Positions 7,792 through 16,471 of a DNA stretch of 64,000 nt are shown in pieces. Position 1 is the stretch's first letter; each line of letters opens with the position of its first letter. The stretch is taken from NCBI RefSeq assembly GCF_002927635.1, contig NZ_PRDS01000001.1, positions 372,001-436,000 on the forward strand. The letters are read 5' to 3'. This DNA is from Albidovulum inexpectatum (GTDB lineage: Bacteria > Pseudomonadota > Alphaproteobacteria > Rhodobacterales > Rhodobacteraceae). The notes beneath the pieces are model-generated. The model saw nothing but the letters and a program-made list of their open reading frames with translations, was not told where the DNA came from and did no database searches. The position numbers and the translations under genes were made by a program.

Positions 7792-10700
7792 AGCTCGGCC
7801 TCCATCGCGGTCGAGTTGCGCCGGCTGCGCCAGAGCCCGGCTTCGCGCAGGGCGGCAAAGCGGTCGCGCATGGCCTGCAGGGCCTGCGGGTTTTCCTGCT
7901 TCATGAAGTCCACAACCTCGTCCCGCCCAAGGGTTGCGGCGAAATACAGATCGAACAGGTGATCGGGCACCGCGCGGGTCAGATGCGCGAAGGCCGCCAG
8001 GTGGTCGAGCGTCGCGGCAATCTCGGCGGCGCCGCGGAAACCGTGACGCATCATGCCCTCGGCCCAGCCGGGATTGGCCGCGCGGGCGCGCACCGTGCGG
8101 GCGATTTCCTCGGCCAGGGTGCGGGCGCGCGGATTGTCGGGCCGGGTCGCATCCAGATGATAGAGTGCGGGCGCATTGCCCCCAAGCCGCGCCACGGCCG
8201 CGGCAAAACCGCCCTCATGCGCGGCATAGTCCGAAGCCAGAAGCAGGTCCGTCTCGGGCATGTCCTGCACATGCACGAACCCGTCGGCCGCGCGGATGCG
8301 CTGCTCCAGCTCGGCGCGGGCACGGGTCGTGCCGCCCTGCGCATCGATCGCCCATTCCGATCCGGCCAGCCAGGCCTCGCCGGCGGCCTGCCGGCCCGCA
8401 TCCGAGAGATCCTCGATCGCTTCTCCCATGGCCAGACCGTACCGGCCGGGCCGGGGGCCAAAGACGCGCGGGATACGTAGCCGATAGGGGTTGTCCGCGC
8501 TGTCCTCGTCGCGCTGCGCCAGCGCCTCGGCGGCGGATTCGAACATCTGCGCCAGACCGGGAAAGACGTCGCGGAACAGGCCCGAGACGCGCAGGGTCAC
8601 ATCAACCCGCGGACGGCGCAACAACGCCAGCGGAATGATCTCGAAGCCGGATACCCGTTCGGAACCCTCGTCCCATTTCGGGGCGAGGCCAGCAAGATGC
8701 AGCGCCATCGCAAATTCCTCGCCCGCCGTGCGCATCGTGGCCGAGCCCCACAGATCGACGACCAAAGCGCGCGGCCAGTCGCCATGATCCTGCAGGTGAC
8801 GCCGCACCAGCTCTTCGGCCAGCTTCACGCCTTGGGCATGGGCGGCCCGGGTGGGAAGCGCACGCGGATCGGTCGTGAACAGGTTGCGGCCCGTGGGCAG
8901 CACGTCGCGCCGCCCCCGATGCGGCGAACCCGACGCGCCCGCCGCGACGCGCCGCCCCGACAGCGCGTCGATCAGGCCGCGCGCCTCGGCCTCGGCGCAT
9001 TCGCCGGTGGCAAAGACATGCAGCCCGTCGCCGTACTGGCTTTCCTTGAGGTCGCAGACGAAACGGTCGATGCGCGTGATCGCCTCGGCCGGCGAGGCGT
9101 CGGGCGCAAGGCCCAGATCGGCCTCGATCCCCCGGCCGCGCGCCTCGTCGCGGATCGCGTCGATCAGCCGGTCGCGCCGGGCGGGGTCCAGCCCGTCGGC
9201 GGTGGAATATTCGTCCAGCAGGCGCTCGAGATGCAACAGCTCTTCCGGCATGCCGCCCTGCGCCAGCGGGGGCGGCATGTGGCCGATCGTCACGGCGCCG
9301 ATCCGCCGCTTGGCCTGCGCGGCCTCGCCCGGATCGTTGACGATGAAGGGATAGATCACCGGCAGCGGCCCGGTCAGGACCTCGGGCCAGCAGGCGCCGG
9401 ACAGCGCGACCGCCTTGCCCGGCAGCCATTCCAGCGTGCCATGCGCGCCCACATGGATCAGCGCATGCAGACCCTGCGCGCGCAGCCACAGGTAGAAGGC
9501 CACGTAGCCATGCCGCGGCGTCCGCGACAGGTCGTGATATTCGTCCGCGCGGGTCCTGACCTCGCCGCGTTCGGGTTGCAACGCGATCAGGGCGGCACCG
9601 CGGCGCAGCGCCGCGAAACGGAAGGCCCCGTCCCGCACGGCGGGATCGTGCTCGGGCGCGCCCCAGGCCGCGAAGAGGTCCTCGCGCAGCTTTCCGGGCA
9701 GGTCATCCAGGGCGGCAAGGTAATCCGCGACCGGCCAGTCGATCATGGCCCCGGTCAGGGCAGGCCCGAGGCCGGCGCCCGGTGTCACGTCGTGCCCGAC
9801 ATCACGCAGGACGTCCAGGATGCGCTCGGACGAGGCCAGCGCGTCCAGCCCGACCGCATGGGCCAGTTGCCACTCCTTGCCGGGATAGGTGGACAGGACG
9901 ACGGCCAGCCTGCGATCGGCGGGCCGCGTCGTGGCAAGGCGATGCCATGCGGCGACACGGTCCACCACCGCGCGCACGCGCTCGGGATCGGCCCGGTGGG
10001 CGAAACGCGAGAATTGCAGGTCGGGATCGCGCCTGCCCGGACTCTTGAAACTGACGACTCCTGCGAAGATGCGCCCGTCCACCTCGGGCAGGACGACATG
10101 CATCGCCAGATCGGCAGGCGACAGGCCGCGTTCGGCTTCGGCCCAGTCCCGGCGTCGGGCGGTGGACAGCGCCACCTGGAAGACCGGACAGCCCGGCGCA
10201 TCCAGCGGCGAATCCGATCCGTCGCCGCCGCGCGCCGAAAACGCGGTCGCATTGACGATCGCCGCGGGCCGCAGGCGGGTCAGCTCGCCGCGCAGCCAGT
10301 CAGCCGCGGCGGGCTGCTTCAGGCTGGGCGCAAAGGCGCCGATGGCCGCGAAACCGCGCGCCTCCAGCTCGGCGATCAACGCATCCACCGGGTCGGTATC
10401 GGCAGCCACCAGGTAGGAGCGATAGAACGTCACCACGACCAGGGGCCGACCATCGGCCTGGGGCGCAGGCACGACGCCCTGGCCGGGCCGGTACCAGCCA
10501 TGCGGCGGCACGGATTTCTGCCCCGGCACCGGCGGCGCATAAAGACCGGCCGCCAGCGCCAGTTGTTGCAGGGCGGCCTGGGCCGCGACGGCGCCGCCTT
10601 CGTCGCACAGGGCCTGAAGCCGCCGCAATGTCGAAACCGGCAATGTCGAGAGCGCGTCGAGCCGCGGATCCTCGCGCCCGTCGGCGGGCAGGACGGCCAG

Positions 10701-11030
10701 CGCGATTCCCTGCCTGCGGGCCAGGTCCTGCACCTGCGCCAGACCATAGGGCCAGTAGCTTTCGCCACCGATCAGCCGGATCAGGATGCCCTTGGCGCCC
10801 GAAAGCGTGCGCTCGACATAGGTATCGACCGAAAGCGGATGGCGCAGCGCCACCAGATTGGCCAATCTCAGCGACGGCAAGGCGTCGCGGCCACGATTCC
10901 AGCCCGCCGCGAACGCGCCCAGATCGCTGTCCGAAAACGACAGCACCACCAGATCGGCCGGGTCCTGGCCCAGATCGATGGGCGTGTCGGTCTCTTCCAG
11001 ACCGTGGCTTTCGCGGAAGACGACATGCAT
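7788..11030 (-). CDS. cobN: Cobaltochelatase subunit CobN
   Basis: 1080 aa. This is the large subunit of the ATP-dependent cobaltochelatase, which with CobS and CobT inserts Co2+ into hydrogenobyrinic acid a,c-diamide. Family landmarks are LIGGESYWPYG near residue 86, HVGAHGTLEWLPGKA near 535, LKESQYGDGLHVF near 660 and GSATMRTAGEEFA near 765. It is shorter than the best-known CobN proteins (about 1250 aa); conserved blocks are present from end to end, so it looks like a compact form rather than a truncation. The ATG at 11030 is 6 nt from the cobW stop. CobS and CobT are not in this window. Confidence 0.96.
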   Translation of the reverse strand: MHVVFRESHGLEETDTPIDLGQDPADLVVLSFSDSDLGAFAAGWNRGRDALPSLRLANLVALRHPLSVDTYVERTLSGAKGILIRLIGGESYWPYGLAQVQDLARRQGIALAVLPADGREDPRLDALSTLPVSTLRRLQALCDEGGAVAAQAALQQLALAAGLYAPPVPGQKSVPPHGWYRPGQGVVPAPQADGRPLVVVTFYRSYLVAADTDPVDALIAELEARGFAAIGAFAPSLKQPAAADWLRGELTRLRPAAIVNATAFSARGGDGSDSPLDAPGCPVFQVALSTARRRDWAEAERGLSPADLAMHVVLPEVDGRIFAGVVSFKSPGRRDPDLQFSRFAHRADPERVRAVVDRVAAWHRLATTRPADRRLAVVLSTYPGKEWQLAHAVGLDALASSERILDVLRDVGHDVTPGAGLGPALTGAMIDWPVADYLAALDDLPGKLREDLFAAWGAPEHDPAVRDGAFRFAALRRGAALIALQPERGEVRTRADEYHDLSRTPRHGYVAFYLWLRAQGLHALIHVGAHGTLEWLPGKAVALSGACWPEVLTGPLPVIYPFIVNDPGEAAQAKRRIGAVTIGHMPPPLAQGGMPEELLHLERLLDEYSTADGLDPARRDRLIDAIRDEARGRGIEADLGLAPDASPAEAITRIDRFVCDLKESQYGDGLHVFATGECAEAEARGLIDALSGRRVAAGASGSPHRGRRDVLPTGRNLFTTDPRALPTRAAHAQGVKLAEELVRRHLQDHGDWPRALVVDLWGSATMRTAGEEFAMALHLAGLAPKWDEGSERVSGFEIIPLALLRRPRVDVTLRVSGLFRDVFPGLAQMFESAAEALAQRDEDSADNPYRLRIPRVFGPRPGRYGLAMGEAIEDLSDAGRQAAGEAWLAGSEWAIDAQGGTTRARAELEQRIRAADGFVHVQDMPETDLLLASDYAAHEGGFAAAVARLGGNAPALYHLDATRPDNPRARTLAEEIARTVRARAANPGWAEGMMRHGFRGAAEIAATLDHLAAFAHLTRAVPDHLFDLYFAATLGRDEVVDFMKQENPQALQAMRDRFAALREAGLWRSRRNSTAMEAEL

Positions 11031-11036
11031 CGCGGA

Positions 11037-12089
11037 TCAGGCCCTTTCGGCAATTGCCTGCATCAGGGCCGCGCGGATCGGCTCGGGTTCGATCCGGTCG
11101 TGTTCGGCGATCACGACCAGCCGCGTGGCGCGTGGCTGGTCGCCCCAGGGGCGGTCATACTGGTGGCGCACACGTTCGCCCACCGCCTGCAACAGCATCC
11201 GCATCGGCTTGCCGCGCACCGCGACATGTCCCTTGACGCGCAGGATGTCGCGTTCACGCGCCAGCCGCGCCACCGCATCGGCAAGCGCCTGCGGATCGTC
11301 GATTTCCGGCAGATCCACGACGATCGAATCGAAATCGTCATGTTCGTGATCATCGGCCCCGTCGTGATGCGACGGACGCTGGTCCAGATCGTCCTCGGCC
11401 GCGGCGTTCAGACCCAGAATCACGCGCGGATCTATGCGCCCCTCCTCGACCGGGATGATGGGCAGCTTGCGGGGCGCTTCGGCCTCGATGACGGCGCGGG
11501 CGCGGGCCAGTCCCGCCTCGCCGGCAAGATCGGCCTTGGTCAGTAGCACGATGTCGGCGCAGGCGATCTGGTCCTCGAAGACCTCGGACAGGGGCGTCTC
11601 GTGATCCAGGCTGTCATCGGCGGCGCGCTGCGCCTCGACCGCATCGACATCGGGCGCGAAGCGACCGGCCGCCACGGCCTCGGCATCGGCCAGCGCGATC
11701 ACCCCGTCGACCGTGATGCGCGACCGGATCGCCGGCCAGTCGAAGGCCTTGAGCAACGGCTTGGGCAGCGCCAGCCCCGAGGTTTCGATCAGGATATGGT
11801 CGGGCCGCTGCGGCAGCGCCATCAGCGCCTCGATCGTGGGAATGAAATCGTCGGCCACGGTGCAGCAGATACAGCCATTGGCCAGCTCGACGATGTTTTC
11901 CGCGGGGCAATTCTCGTCGGCGCAGGATTTCAGGATCTCGCCATCGACCCCGACCGTGCCGAATTCGTTGACCAGCACGGCCAGCCGCCTGCCCTGCGGG
12001 TTCTGCATCAGGTGGCGGATCAGCGTCGTCTTGCCCGAGCCGAGGAAGCCGGTAATCACGGTGACGGGGATCTTGTTCAGGTCGGTCAT
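11037..12089 (-). CDS. cobW: CobW, COG0523-family metal-chaperone GTPase
   Basis: 350 aa from the ATG at 12089. The G3E GTPase signature GFLGSGKTTLIRHLM starts near residue 14, NEFGTVGVDGEIL near 42, the metal-binding CICC motif (ANGCICCTVADD) near 73, and a His/Asp-rich stretch (HHDGADDHEHDD) near 245. The C terminus is a CobW_C domain. COG0523 proteins load metals; CobW is thought to deliver cobalt to the chelatase, which fits its position directly before cobN. The frame is open to 12248, but that part is the antisense frame of the gene upstream. It lies 1 nt from that gene's stop. Confidence 0.95.
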   Translation of the reverse strand: MTDLNKIPVTVITGFLGSGKTTLIRHLMQNPQGRRLAVLVNEFGTVGVDGEILKSCADENCPAENIVELANGCICCTVADDFIPTIEALMALPQRPDHILIETSGLALPKPLLKAFDWPAIRSRITVDGVIALADAEAVAAGRFAPDVDAVEAQRAADDSLDHETPLSEVFEDQIACADIVLLTKADLAGEAGLARARAVIEAEAPRKLPIIPVEEGRIDPRVILGLNAAAEDDLDQRPSHHDGADDHEHDDFDSIVVDLPEIDDPQALADAVARLARERDILRVKGHVAVRGKPMRMLLQAVGERVRHQYDRPWGDQPRATRLVVIAEHDRIEPEPIRAALMQAIAERA

Positions 12090-12090
12090 G

Positions 12091-12450
12091 TCAGCTCTCC
12101 ATGGGCGGGATACGGGCAAGCGACTGCTTGCGAAAGATGACGGGGCGTTCGCGCCAGGGCACCAGTCCGTCGGGCGTTGCGGCATAGGCCGCCACACCGG
12201 ACAGGATGTCGGCCACGTGATGATCGGGGTCCAGCCCGCGATAGACATAGGACCAACGGCCAGGTCCGGTCAGCGCGATATTGCAACCGTGGTCGCAGGC
12301 GGACAGGCATTCGGCCGGCACGATGCGGACGCCGTCGGGGGCGCCGGCCTGCCGCAAGGCGTGATACAGCCGCTGGCCCGGCGTGGCCTGGCCTTCCGGG
12401 ACGGGGCGGCCCGCCTTGCAGGTGGTGCAGACATGCAGCGTCACGGTCAT
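12091..12450 (-). CDS. DUF1636-type ferredoxin-like small protein, first gene of the cob operon
   Basis: 119 aa. It has an N-terminal CTTCK (near residue 8) and a C-terminal cluster ECLSACDHGCNIAL (near residue 47), the cysteine pattern of DUF1636 proteins, which resemble thioredoxin-fold [2Fe-2S] ferredoxins. The function is unknown; the family is often found beside cobW in B12 operons, so a metal or electron-transfer role in cobalt insertion is an inference. The ATG at 12450 has AAAGG 8 nt upstream, and this sequence is part of the hairpin at 12459-12480. A GTG at 12459 is the alternative start. First gene after the cobalamin riboswitch. Confidence 0.85.
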   Translation of the reverse strand: MTVTLHVCTTCKAGRPVPEGQATPGQRLYHALRQAGAPDGVRIVPAECLSACDHGCNIALTGPGRWSYVYRGLDPDHHVADILSGVAAYAATPDGLVPWRERPVIFRKQSLARIPPMES

Positions 12451-12458
12451 TTGGCGCA

Positions 12459-12480
12459 CCTTTCGTGTTCCGCGGAAAGG
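12459..12480 (-). promoter_or_regulatory. Candidate SD-sequestering hairpin at the end of the B12 riboswitch leader
   Basis: On the minus strand CCTTTC and GAAAGG form a 6-bp inverted repeat with a 10-nt loop. The 3' arm contains the AAAGG Shine-Dalgarno of the DUF1636-type gene. This is the place and shape expected for the expression platform of a translation-controlling riboswitch. The repeat is seen directly; its coupling to ligand binding is inferred. Confidence 0.5.
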
Positions 12481-12540
12481 GGCCAGCCGAGGGCGGCGCG
12501 AACCACCTTCGGATCGCGGAACCCCCCGTCCGCCTCCTCG

Positions 12541-12746
12541 TTTCGCGCTGGCAGGTCTCCCGGCTTGCGGATCCCGGGGCCTTGGGCCCCTTCGGCCCTC
12601 CCGCCTTCCCGGCTGACGCCAGTGGCCTTTGGGGGACCTCTCCGGTCACGGTCGCGGGGGCGGCTGCGCCTGGGCCGGGGGTTCCCCGGCCTGTCGCATT
12701 CCCTCTTCGCCCATCCTTCGATGGGAACCAGCGCCGCTTCACCTGT
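12541..12746 (-). promoter_or_regulatory. Cobalamin (AdoCbl) riboswitch
   Basis: Reading the minus strand there is a 5' block with GGTTCCC...GGGAATGCG, then a C/G-rich P4-P6 core ending in GCCCCCGCGACCGTGACCGGAGAGG, and the B12 box GCCACTGG at 12619-12626. This is followed by GGGAAGGCGGG, a variable hairpin, and the closing AGCCGGGAGACCTGCC (12551-12566). These match the order of conserved blocks in cobalamin riboswitches. It lies in the leader of the DUF1636-cobW-cobN-cob operon and should shut it down when adenosylcobalamin is abundant. The outer limits are approximate. Confidence 0.93.
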
Positions 12747-12769
12747 GGCATGGCGACGGCACTTGTCAA
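12741..12769 (-). promoter_or_regulatory. Candidate promoter of the cob operon
   Basis: A perfect -35 hexamer TTGACA (12764-12769, minus strand) is followed after 17 nt by a weak -10 (ACAGGT, 12741-12746). A start about 7 nt downstream would place the 5' end of the RNA just before the first conserved block of the riboswitch. Weak -10 elements are common in high-GC alphaproteobacteria. The rest of 12770-12983, between this and cobO, holds only a poor plus-strand candidate (TTGACG at 12875, 17-nt spacer, CTGATT). Confidence 0.4.
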
Positions 12770-12983
12770 GCGCAGCTCTTCGGGACCGCCCGGCCGTGAC
12801 GAAAACGCGCGCCGGAACGTCGTGTCCCGTTCCGCCCGACCGTGAATCGCGGCTGGACAGAAGCGCCGGGGCGGTTGACGCGACGGATCGCGGCGGGCTG
12901 ATTCGCGTTGCCCGCGGAACGGCCGCTGGAACCATTGCCGGGGATCGCCTACAACCGGCGCAACGACACAATGGAGCCGATCG

Positions 12984-13598
12984 ATGACCACGCGCGACGA
13001 TGTCACCCGACATGCCCAGAAGATGGCCAAGAAGAAGGCCGCCCGCGACAAGATCATGGCGACCAAATCGGGCGAGAAGGGCCTGATCATCGTCCATACC
13101 GGCGCGGGCAAGGGCAAGAGCTCGGCCGGGTTCGGCATGATCCTGCGCTGCATCGCGCATGAAATGCCCAGCGCCGTCGTGCAATTCATCAAGGGGGCCT
13201 GGGACACGGGCGAGCGCCGGCTGATCGAGACGCATTTCGGTCATCTGTGCCAGTTCCACGCGATGGGCGAAGGCTTCACCTGGGAGACACAGGACAAGGA
13301 ACGCGACATCGCGGCGGCCCGCCGCGGCTGGGAAAAGGCCAAGGAGCTGATCCGCGATCCGGAAATCCGCATGGTTCTTCTGGACGAGATCAACATCGCC
13401 CTGCGCTATGACTATCTGCCGATCGACGAGGTCATCGCCTTCCTGCAAGAGGAAAAGCCGCCGATGACGCATGTCGTCCTGACCGGCCGCAACGCCAGGC
13501 CCGAATTGATCGAGATTGCCGATCTCGTCACCGAAATGACGCTGGTGAAACACCCGTTCCGCGCCGGCATCAAGGCCCAGAAGGGCGTCGAATTCTAG
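12984..13598 (+). CDS. cobO: Cob(I)yrinic acid a,c-diamide adenosyltransferase
   Basis: 204 aa, usual length for CobO/BtuR/CobA-type enzymes. The modified P-loop [14 protein letters not shown] lies at about residues 38-51, and [14 protein letters not shown] near 130 is the typical Walker B-like segment. It transfers the 5'-deoxyadenosyl group of ATP to reduced corrinoid cobalt. The ATG at 12984 is preceded by GGAG about 11 nt upstream. It is divergent from the riboswitch-led operon and followed 17 bp later by cobQ, with which it probably forms an operon. Confidence 0.95.
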   Translation: MTTRDDVTRHAQKMAKKKAARDKIMATKSGEKGLIIVHTGAGKGKSSAGFGMILRCIAHEMPSAVVQFIKGAWDTGERRLIETHFGHLCQFHAMGEGFTWETQDKERDIAAARRGWEKAKELIRDPEIRMVLLDEINIALRYDYLPIDEVIAFLQEEKPPMTHVVLTGRNARPELIEIADLVTEMTLVKHPFRAGIKAQKGVEF

Positions 13599-13615
13599 GC
13601 TTGCAGGGGCGCGCG

Positions 13616-15058
13616 ATGACGGCCGTGATGATCCAGGGCTGCGGCTCGAACGTGGGCAAGTCGCTGCTGGTGGCGGGTCTGTGCCGCGCCGCGCGTCGCC
13701 GGGGCCTTTCGGTCGCGCCCTTCAAGCCGCAGAACATGTCGAACAATGCCGCAGTGACCCTGGACGGCGGAGAGATCGGGCGCGCTCAGGCGCTTCAGGC
13801 GCTGGCCTGTGGGCTGCAGCCGCATACCGACATGAACCCGGTCCTGTTGAAGCCGGAAACCGATACGGGGGCGCAGGTCGTCGTCCAGGGCAGGCGCGTG
13901 GCGACCGTGCGTGCGCGGGACTATGCCCGGCTGAAGCCGCAGCTGCTGCAGCCGGTTCTGGACAGCTTTCAGCGCCTGCGCGATGCCCATGATCTGGTGA
14001 TCGTCGAAGGCGCGGGTAGTCCGGCCGAGGTCAATCTGCGCGCGGACGACATTGCCAACATGGGGTTTGCCCGCGCCGCGAATGTCCCGGTGATCCTGGT
14101 CGGCGACATCGATCGGGGCGGCGTGATCGCGCAGATCGTGGGCACTCAGGCCGTTCTGGATGACGGGGATGCCGCGATGGTGCGTGGCTTCATCATCAAC
14201 AAGTTTCGCGGCGATCCCCGGCTGTTCGACGATGGCTATCGCCTGATCGAAGACCGTACCGGCTGGCGCGGGCTGGGGGTTGTGCCGTTTTTTCCCGAAG
14301 CTTCCAGGCTTCCGGCCGAGGATGCGCTGGACCTGACACGGGGCGGCGGAGGTGGGCCGGTGCGCATCGCCTGTCTCGCCCTTTCGCGCATCGCGAATTT
14401 CGACGATCTCGACCCGCTGCGGATCGAACCCTGCGTCGATCTGGTGATGGTGCGGCAGGGAGAGGCGATTCCCGGCGACCGTGATCTGGTCATCATCCCC
14501 GGCAGCAAGTCCACCCGTGGCGACCTGGACTTCCTGCGCGCCCAAGGCTGGGACATCGACCTGCGCGCCCATATCCGCCGGGGAGGACAGGTCCTGGGGA
14601 TCTGCGGCGGCTACCAGATGCTGGGGCGGACCATCGCCGACCCCGAGGGGATCGAGGGCCCGGCCGGCGAAAGCCCGGGGCTGGGCCTGCTGGATGTCCG
14701 GACGGTCATGACGGCGGACAAGCGCCTGACCCGCACCGACGCGGTCCACGCTCCGACCGGACAGAAGATGCAGGGCTACGAAATCCATATCGGCCGGACC
14801 GAAGGCCCGGATTGCGCCCGACCCTTTGCGCTGGTCGACGGCCGCCCCGAAGGCGCCATCTCGCCCGACGGGCGCGTCATGGGCAGCTATCTGCACGGGA
14901 TCTTCGGCTCGGACGGCTTCCGCGCGGCCTTCCTGTCGCGTTTCGGGGGCTCGGCCGGTATCGATTACGGGTTCGAGGTGAGGCGCGTCCTGGACTTGCT
15001 GGCCGATCATGTCGAGGCAAATCTGGACGTGGATCGCCTGCTGGGCATCGCCAACTGA
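13616..15058 (+). CDS. cobQ: Cobyric acid synthase
   Basis: 480 aa. The N-terminal P-loop domain begins [17 protein letters not shown], followed by [13 protein letters not shown] (about residues 38-50), characteristic of CobQ/CbiP. The C-terminal glutamine amidotransferase domain has its nucleophile in [11 protein letters not shown] near residue 333 and [12 protein letters not shown] near 425. It amidates side chains b, d, e and g of adenosylcobyrinic acid a,c-diamide. The ATG at 13616 has AGGGG upstream. A TTG at 13601 is the in-frame alternative. A strong hairpin follows the gene. Confidence 0.96.
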   Translation: MTAVMIQGCGSNVGKSLLVAGLCRAARRRGLSVAPFKPQNMSNNAAVTLDGGEIGRAQALQALACGLQPHTDMNPVLLKPETDTGAQVVVQGRRVATVRARDYARLKPQLLQPVLDSFQRLRDAHDLVIVEGAGSPAEVNLRADDIANMGFARAANVPVILVGDIDRGGVIAQIVGTQAVLDDGDAAMVRGFIINKFRGDPRLFDDGYRLIEDRTGWRGLGVVPFFPEASRLPAEDALDLTRGGGGGPVRIACLALSRIANFDDLDPLRIEPCVDLVMVRQGEAIPGDRDLVIIPGSKSTRGDLDFLRAQGWDIDLRAHIRRGGQVLGICGGYQMLGRTIADPEGIEGPAGESPGLGLLDVRTVMTADKRLTRTDAVHAPTGQKMQGYEIHIGRTEGPDCARPFALVDGRPEGAISPDGRVMGSYLHGIFGSDGFRAAFLSRFGGSAGIDYGFEVRRVLDLLADHVEANLDVDRLLGIAN

Positions 15059-15120
15059 CAAGGGCGCGACGCCACGAAAGTCCCCGTCGGCACAGGACGT
15101 GACACCCGCCCTGGTACGAA

Positions 15121-15162
15121 AACGCCAAGGCCCGAAACCGTCGGGTTTCGGGCCTTGGCGTT
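15121..15162. terminator. Perfect 19-bp hairpin, shared terminator of cobQ and tRNA-Leu
   Basis: AACGCCAAGGCCCGAAACC and its exact inverse flank a 4-nt loop. On the minus strand the stem is followed by a short T run (GTTTTCG), so it is a better terminator for the tRNA. On the plus strand only GTTGT follows. It sits between the convergent cobQ and tRNA-Leu genes and probably serves both. Confidence 0.75.
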
Positions 15163-15165
15163 GTA

Positions 15166-15250
15166 TGGTGCCCAGGAGAGGACTCGAACCTCCACGCCTT
15201 GCGGCACTGGTACCTGAAACCAGCGCGTCTACCAATTCCGCCACCTGGGC
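15166..15250 (-). tRNA. tRNA-Leu, anticodon CAG
   Basis: 85 nt including an encoded CCA. The acceptor stem is GCCCAGG/CCTGGGC. The D-arm contains GCGGAATTGGTAGACGC. The anticodon stem-loop CTGGT-TTCAGGT-ACCAG gives anticodon CAG, decoding CUG. There is a long variable arm, as expected for tRNA-Leu, and a T-arm GGAGGTTCGAGTCCTCT. It lies between cobQ and the NDUFA9-like gene, transcribed toward cobQ. Confidence 0.97.
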
Positions 15251-15397
15251 TGGTGTCGTGGGGGGCGATTTACAGACGGCGCGCAGGCGTGTCAACGGGT
15301 CTTTTGACGAAAAATCCGGATACGCCGATCGCGCCTTGTTTGACAGGGAACAAGGCGCTAATCAGGGCCCAGGCTTCAGATTGACGGAGATGCCTCC

Positions 15398-16390
15398 ATG
15401 TCCAAGCTCGTCACGATCTATGGCGGTTCGGGATTCGTCGGGCGCTATGTCGCACGGCGCCTGGCCAAGGAAGGCTGGCGCATCCGCGTCGCCGTCCGGC
15501 ATCCGAACCAGGCGCTGTTCGTCAAGCCCTATGGCGCGGTCGGCCAGGTCGAGCCCGTCTTCTGTAACATCCGCGACGATGAATCGGTGCGCGCGGTCAT
15601 GGCGGGCGCGGATGCCGTGGTCAATTGCGTCGGCACGTTCGATGCGCGCGGGCGCAACAACTTCCAGTCCGTCCATGTCGAAGGCGCGGGCCGCATTGCC
15701 CGGATCGCGGCCGAGTCGGGCGTGAAGACCCTGGTTCATCTTTCCGCACTGGGCGCAGATCCGAATTCCGAAAGCGCCTATGGACGTTCCAAGGCCGAAG
15801 GCGAGGCGGCGATCCTTGCCAGCTTCCCGGACGCCATGATCCTGCGGCCTTCGGTGGTCTTCGGGCCCGAAGACCAGTTCTTCAATCGCTTTGCATCGAT
15901 GGCCCGATTCGGACCGATCCTGCCGCTTGTCGGCGCCCAGACGCGCTTTCAGCCCGTCTATGTGGATGACGTCGCCCGCGCGGCGGTGGAGGGCGTCAAC
16001 GGCCGCGCGACCGGCATCTATGAACTGGGCGGTCCCGACGTCGGCACCCTGCGGCACTTCATCGAGGAGATGCTGCAGATCATCCGTCGCCGCCGACTGA
16101 TCGTGAACCTGCCCTTCTGGATGGCCAATATCATGGCAACCACGCTGGATGTCGGATCGATCCTGACCGGCGGTCTGTTTAGGAACCGCATCCTGACGCG
16201 CGACCAGCTGCGAATGCTGCGCCACGACAACGTGGTGTCCGAAGGCGCGCGCGGCCTTGCCGATCTGGGGATCGACCCGACACCGACCGAGGCCATCCTG
16301 CCAGACTATCTGTGGCGATTCCGCCCCTCGGGCCAGTACGACGCCATCAAGGCATCGGCCCGCAACCTGCGGCGCGAGCGCAAGGCCTGA
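15398..16390 (+). CDS. NDUFA9-like NAD(P)-binding protein (atypical SDR)
   Basis: 330 aa. The N-terminal Rossmann motif [16 protein letters not shown] is at residues 8-23. [21 protein letters not shown] (near residue 120) carries the YxxxK pair of SDR enzymes. The C-terminal region ([11 protein letters not shown], then [15 protein letters not shown]) resembles the alphaproteobacterial relatives of the complex I accessory subunit NDUFA9. Catalytic activity is uncertain; related proteins bind NADPH structurally or act in quinone or lipid metabolism. There is a good start at 15398 preceded by GGAG. It appears to be a single-gene unit behind the tRNA. Confidence 0.85.
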   Translation: MSKLVTIYGGSGFVGRYVARRLAKEGWRIRVAVRHPNQALFVKPYGAVGQVEPVFCNIRDDESVRAVMAGADAVVNCVGTFDARGRNNFQSVHVEGAGRIARIAAESGVKTLVHLSALGADPNSESAYGRSKAEGEAAILASFPDAMILRPSVVFGPEDQFFNRFASMARFGPILPLVGAQTRFQPVYVDDVARAAVEGVNGRATGIYELGGPDVGTLRHFIEEMLQIIRRRRLIVNLPFWMANIMATTLDVGSILTGGLFRNRILTRDQLRMLRHDNVVSEGARGLADLGIDPTPTEAILPDYLWRFRPSGQYDAIKASARNLRRERKA

Positions 16391-16471
16391 TCGCCGTTTG
16401 ACCTGATGCCGCTTACGTGAAACCCTCCGCCCCGGTGGTATGTCCGGTTCTGACCGGGGAAAGGGTGTTTC

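Noticed and set aside
8697-11546. 949-codon open frame on the plus strand opposite cobN and cobW
   Set aside because: Same reason: it covers conserved cobN motifs in antisense and has no family similarity.
12871-12903. TTGACG-17-CTGATT as the cobO promoter
   Set aside because: The -10 matches poorly and similar half-matches are frequent; kept only as a remark in the cob promoter entry.
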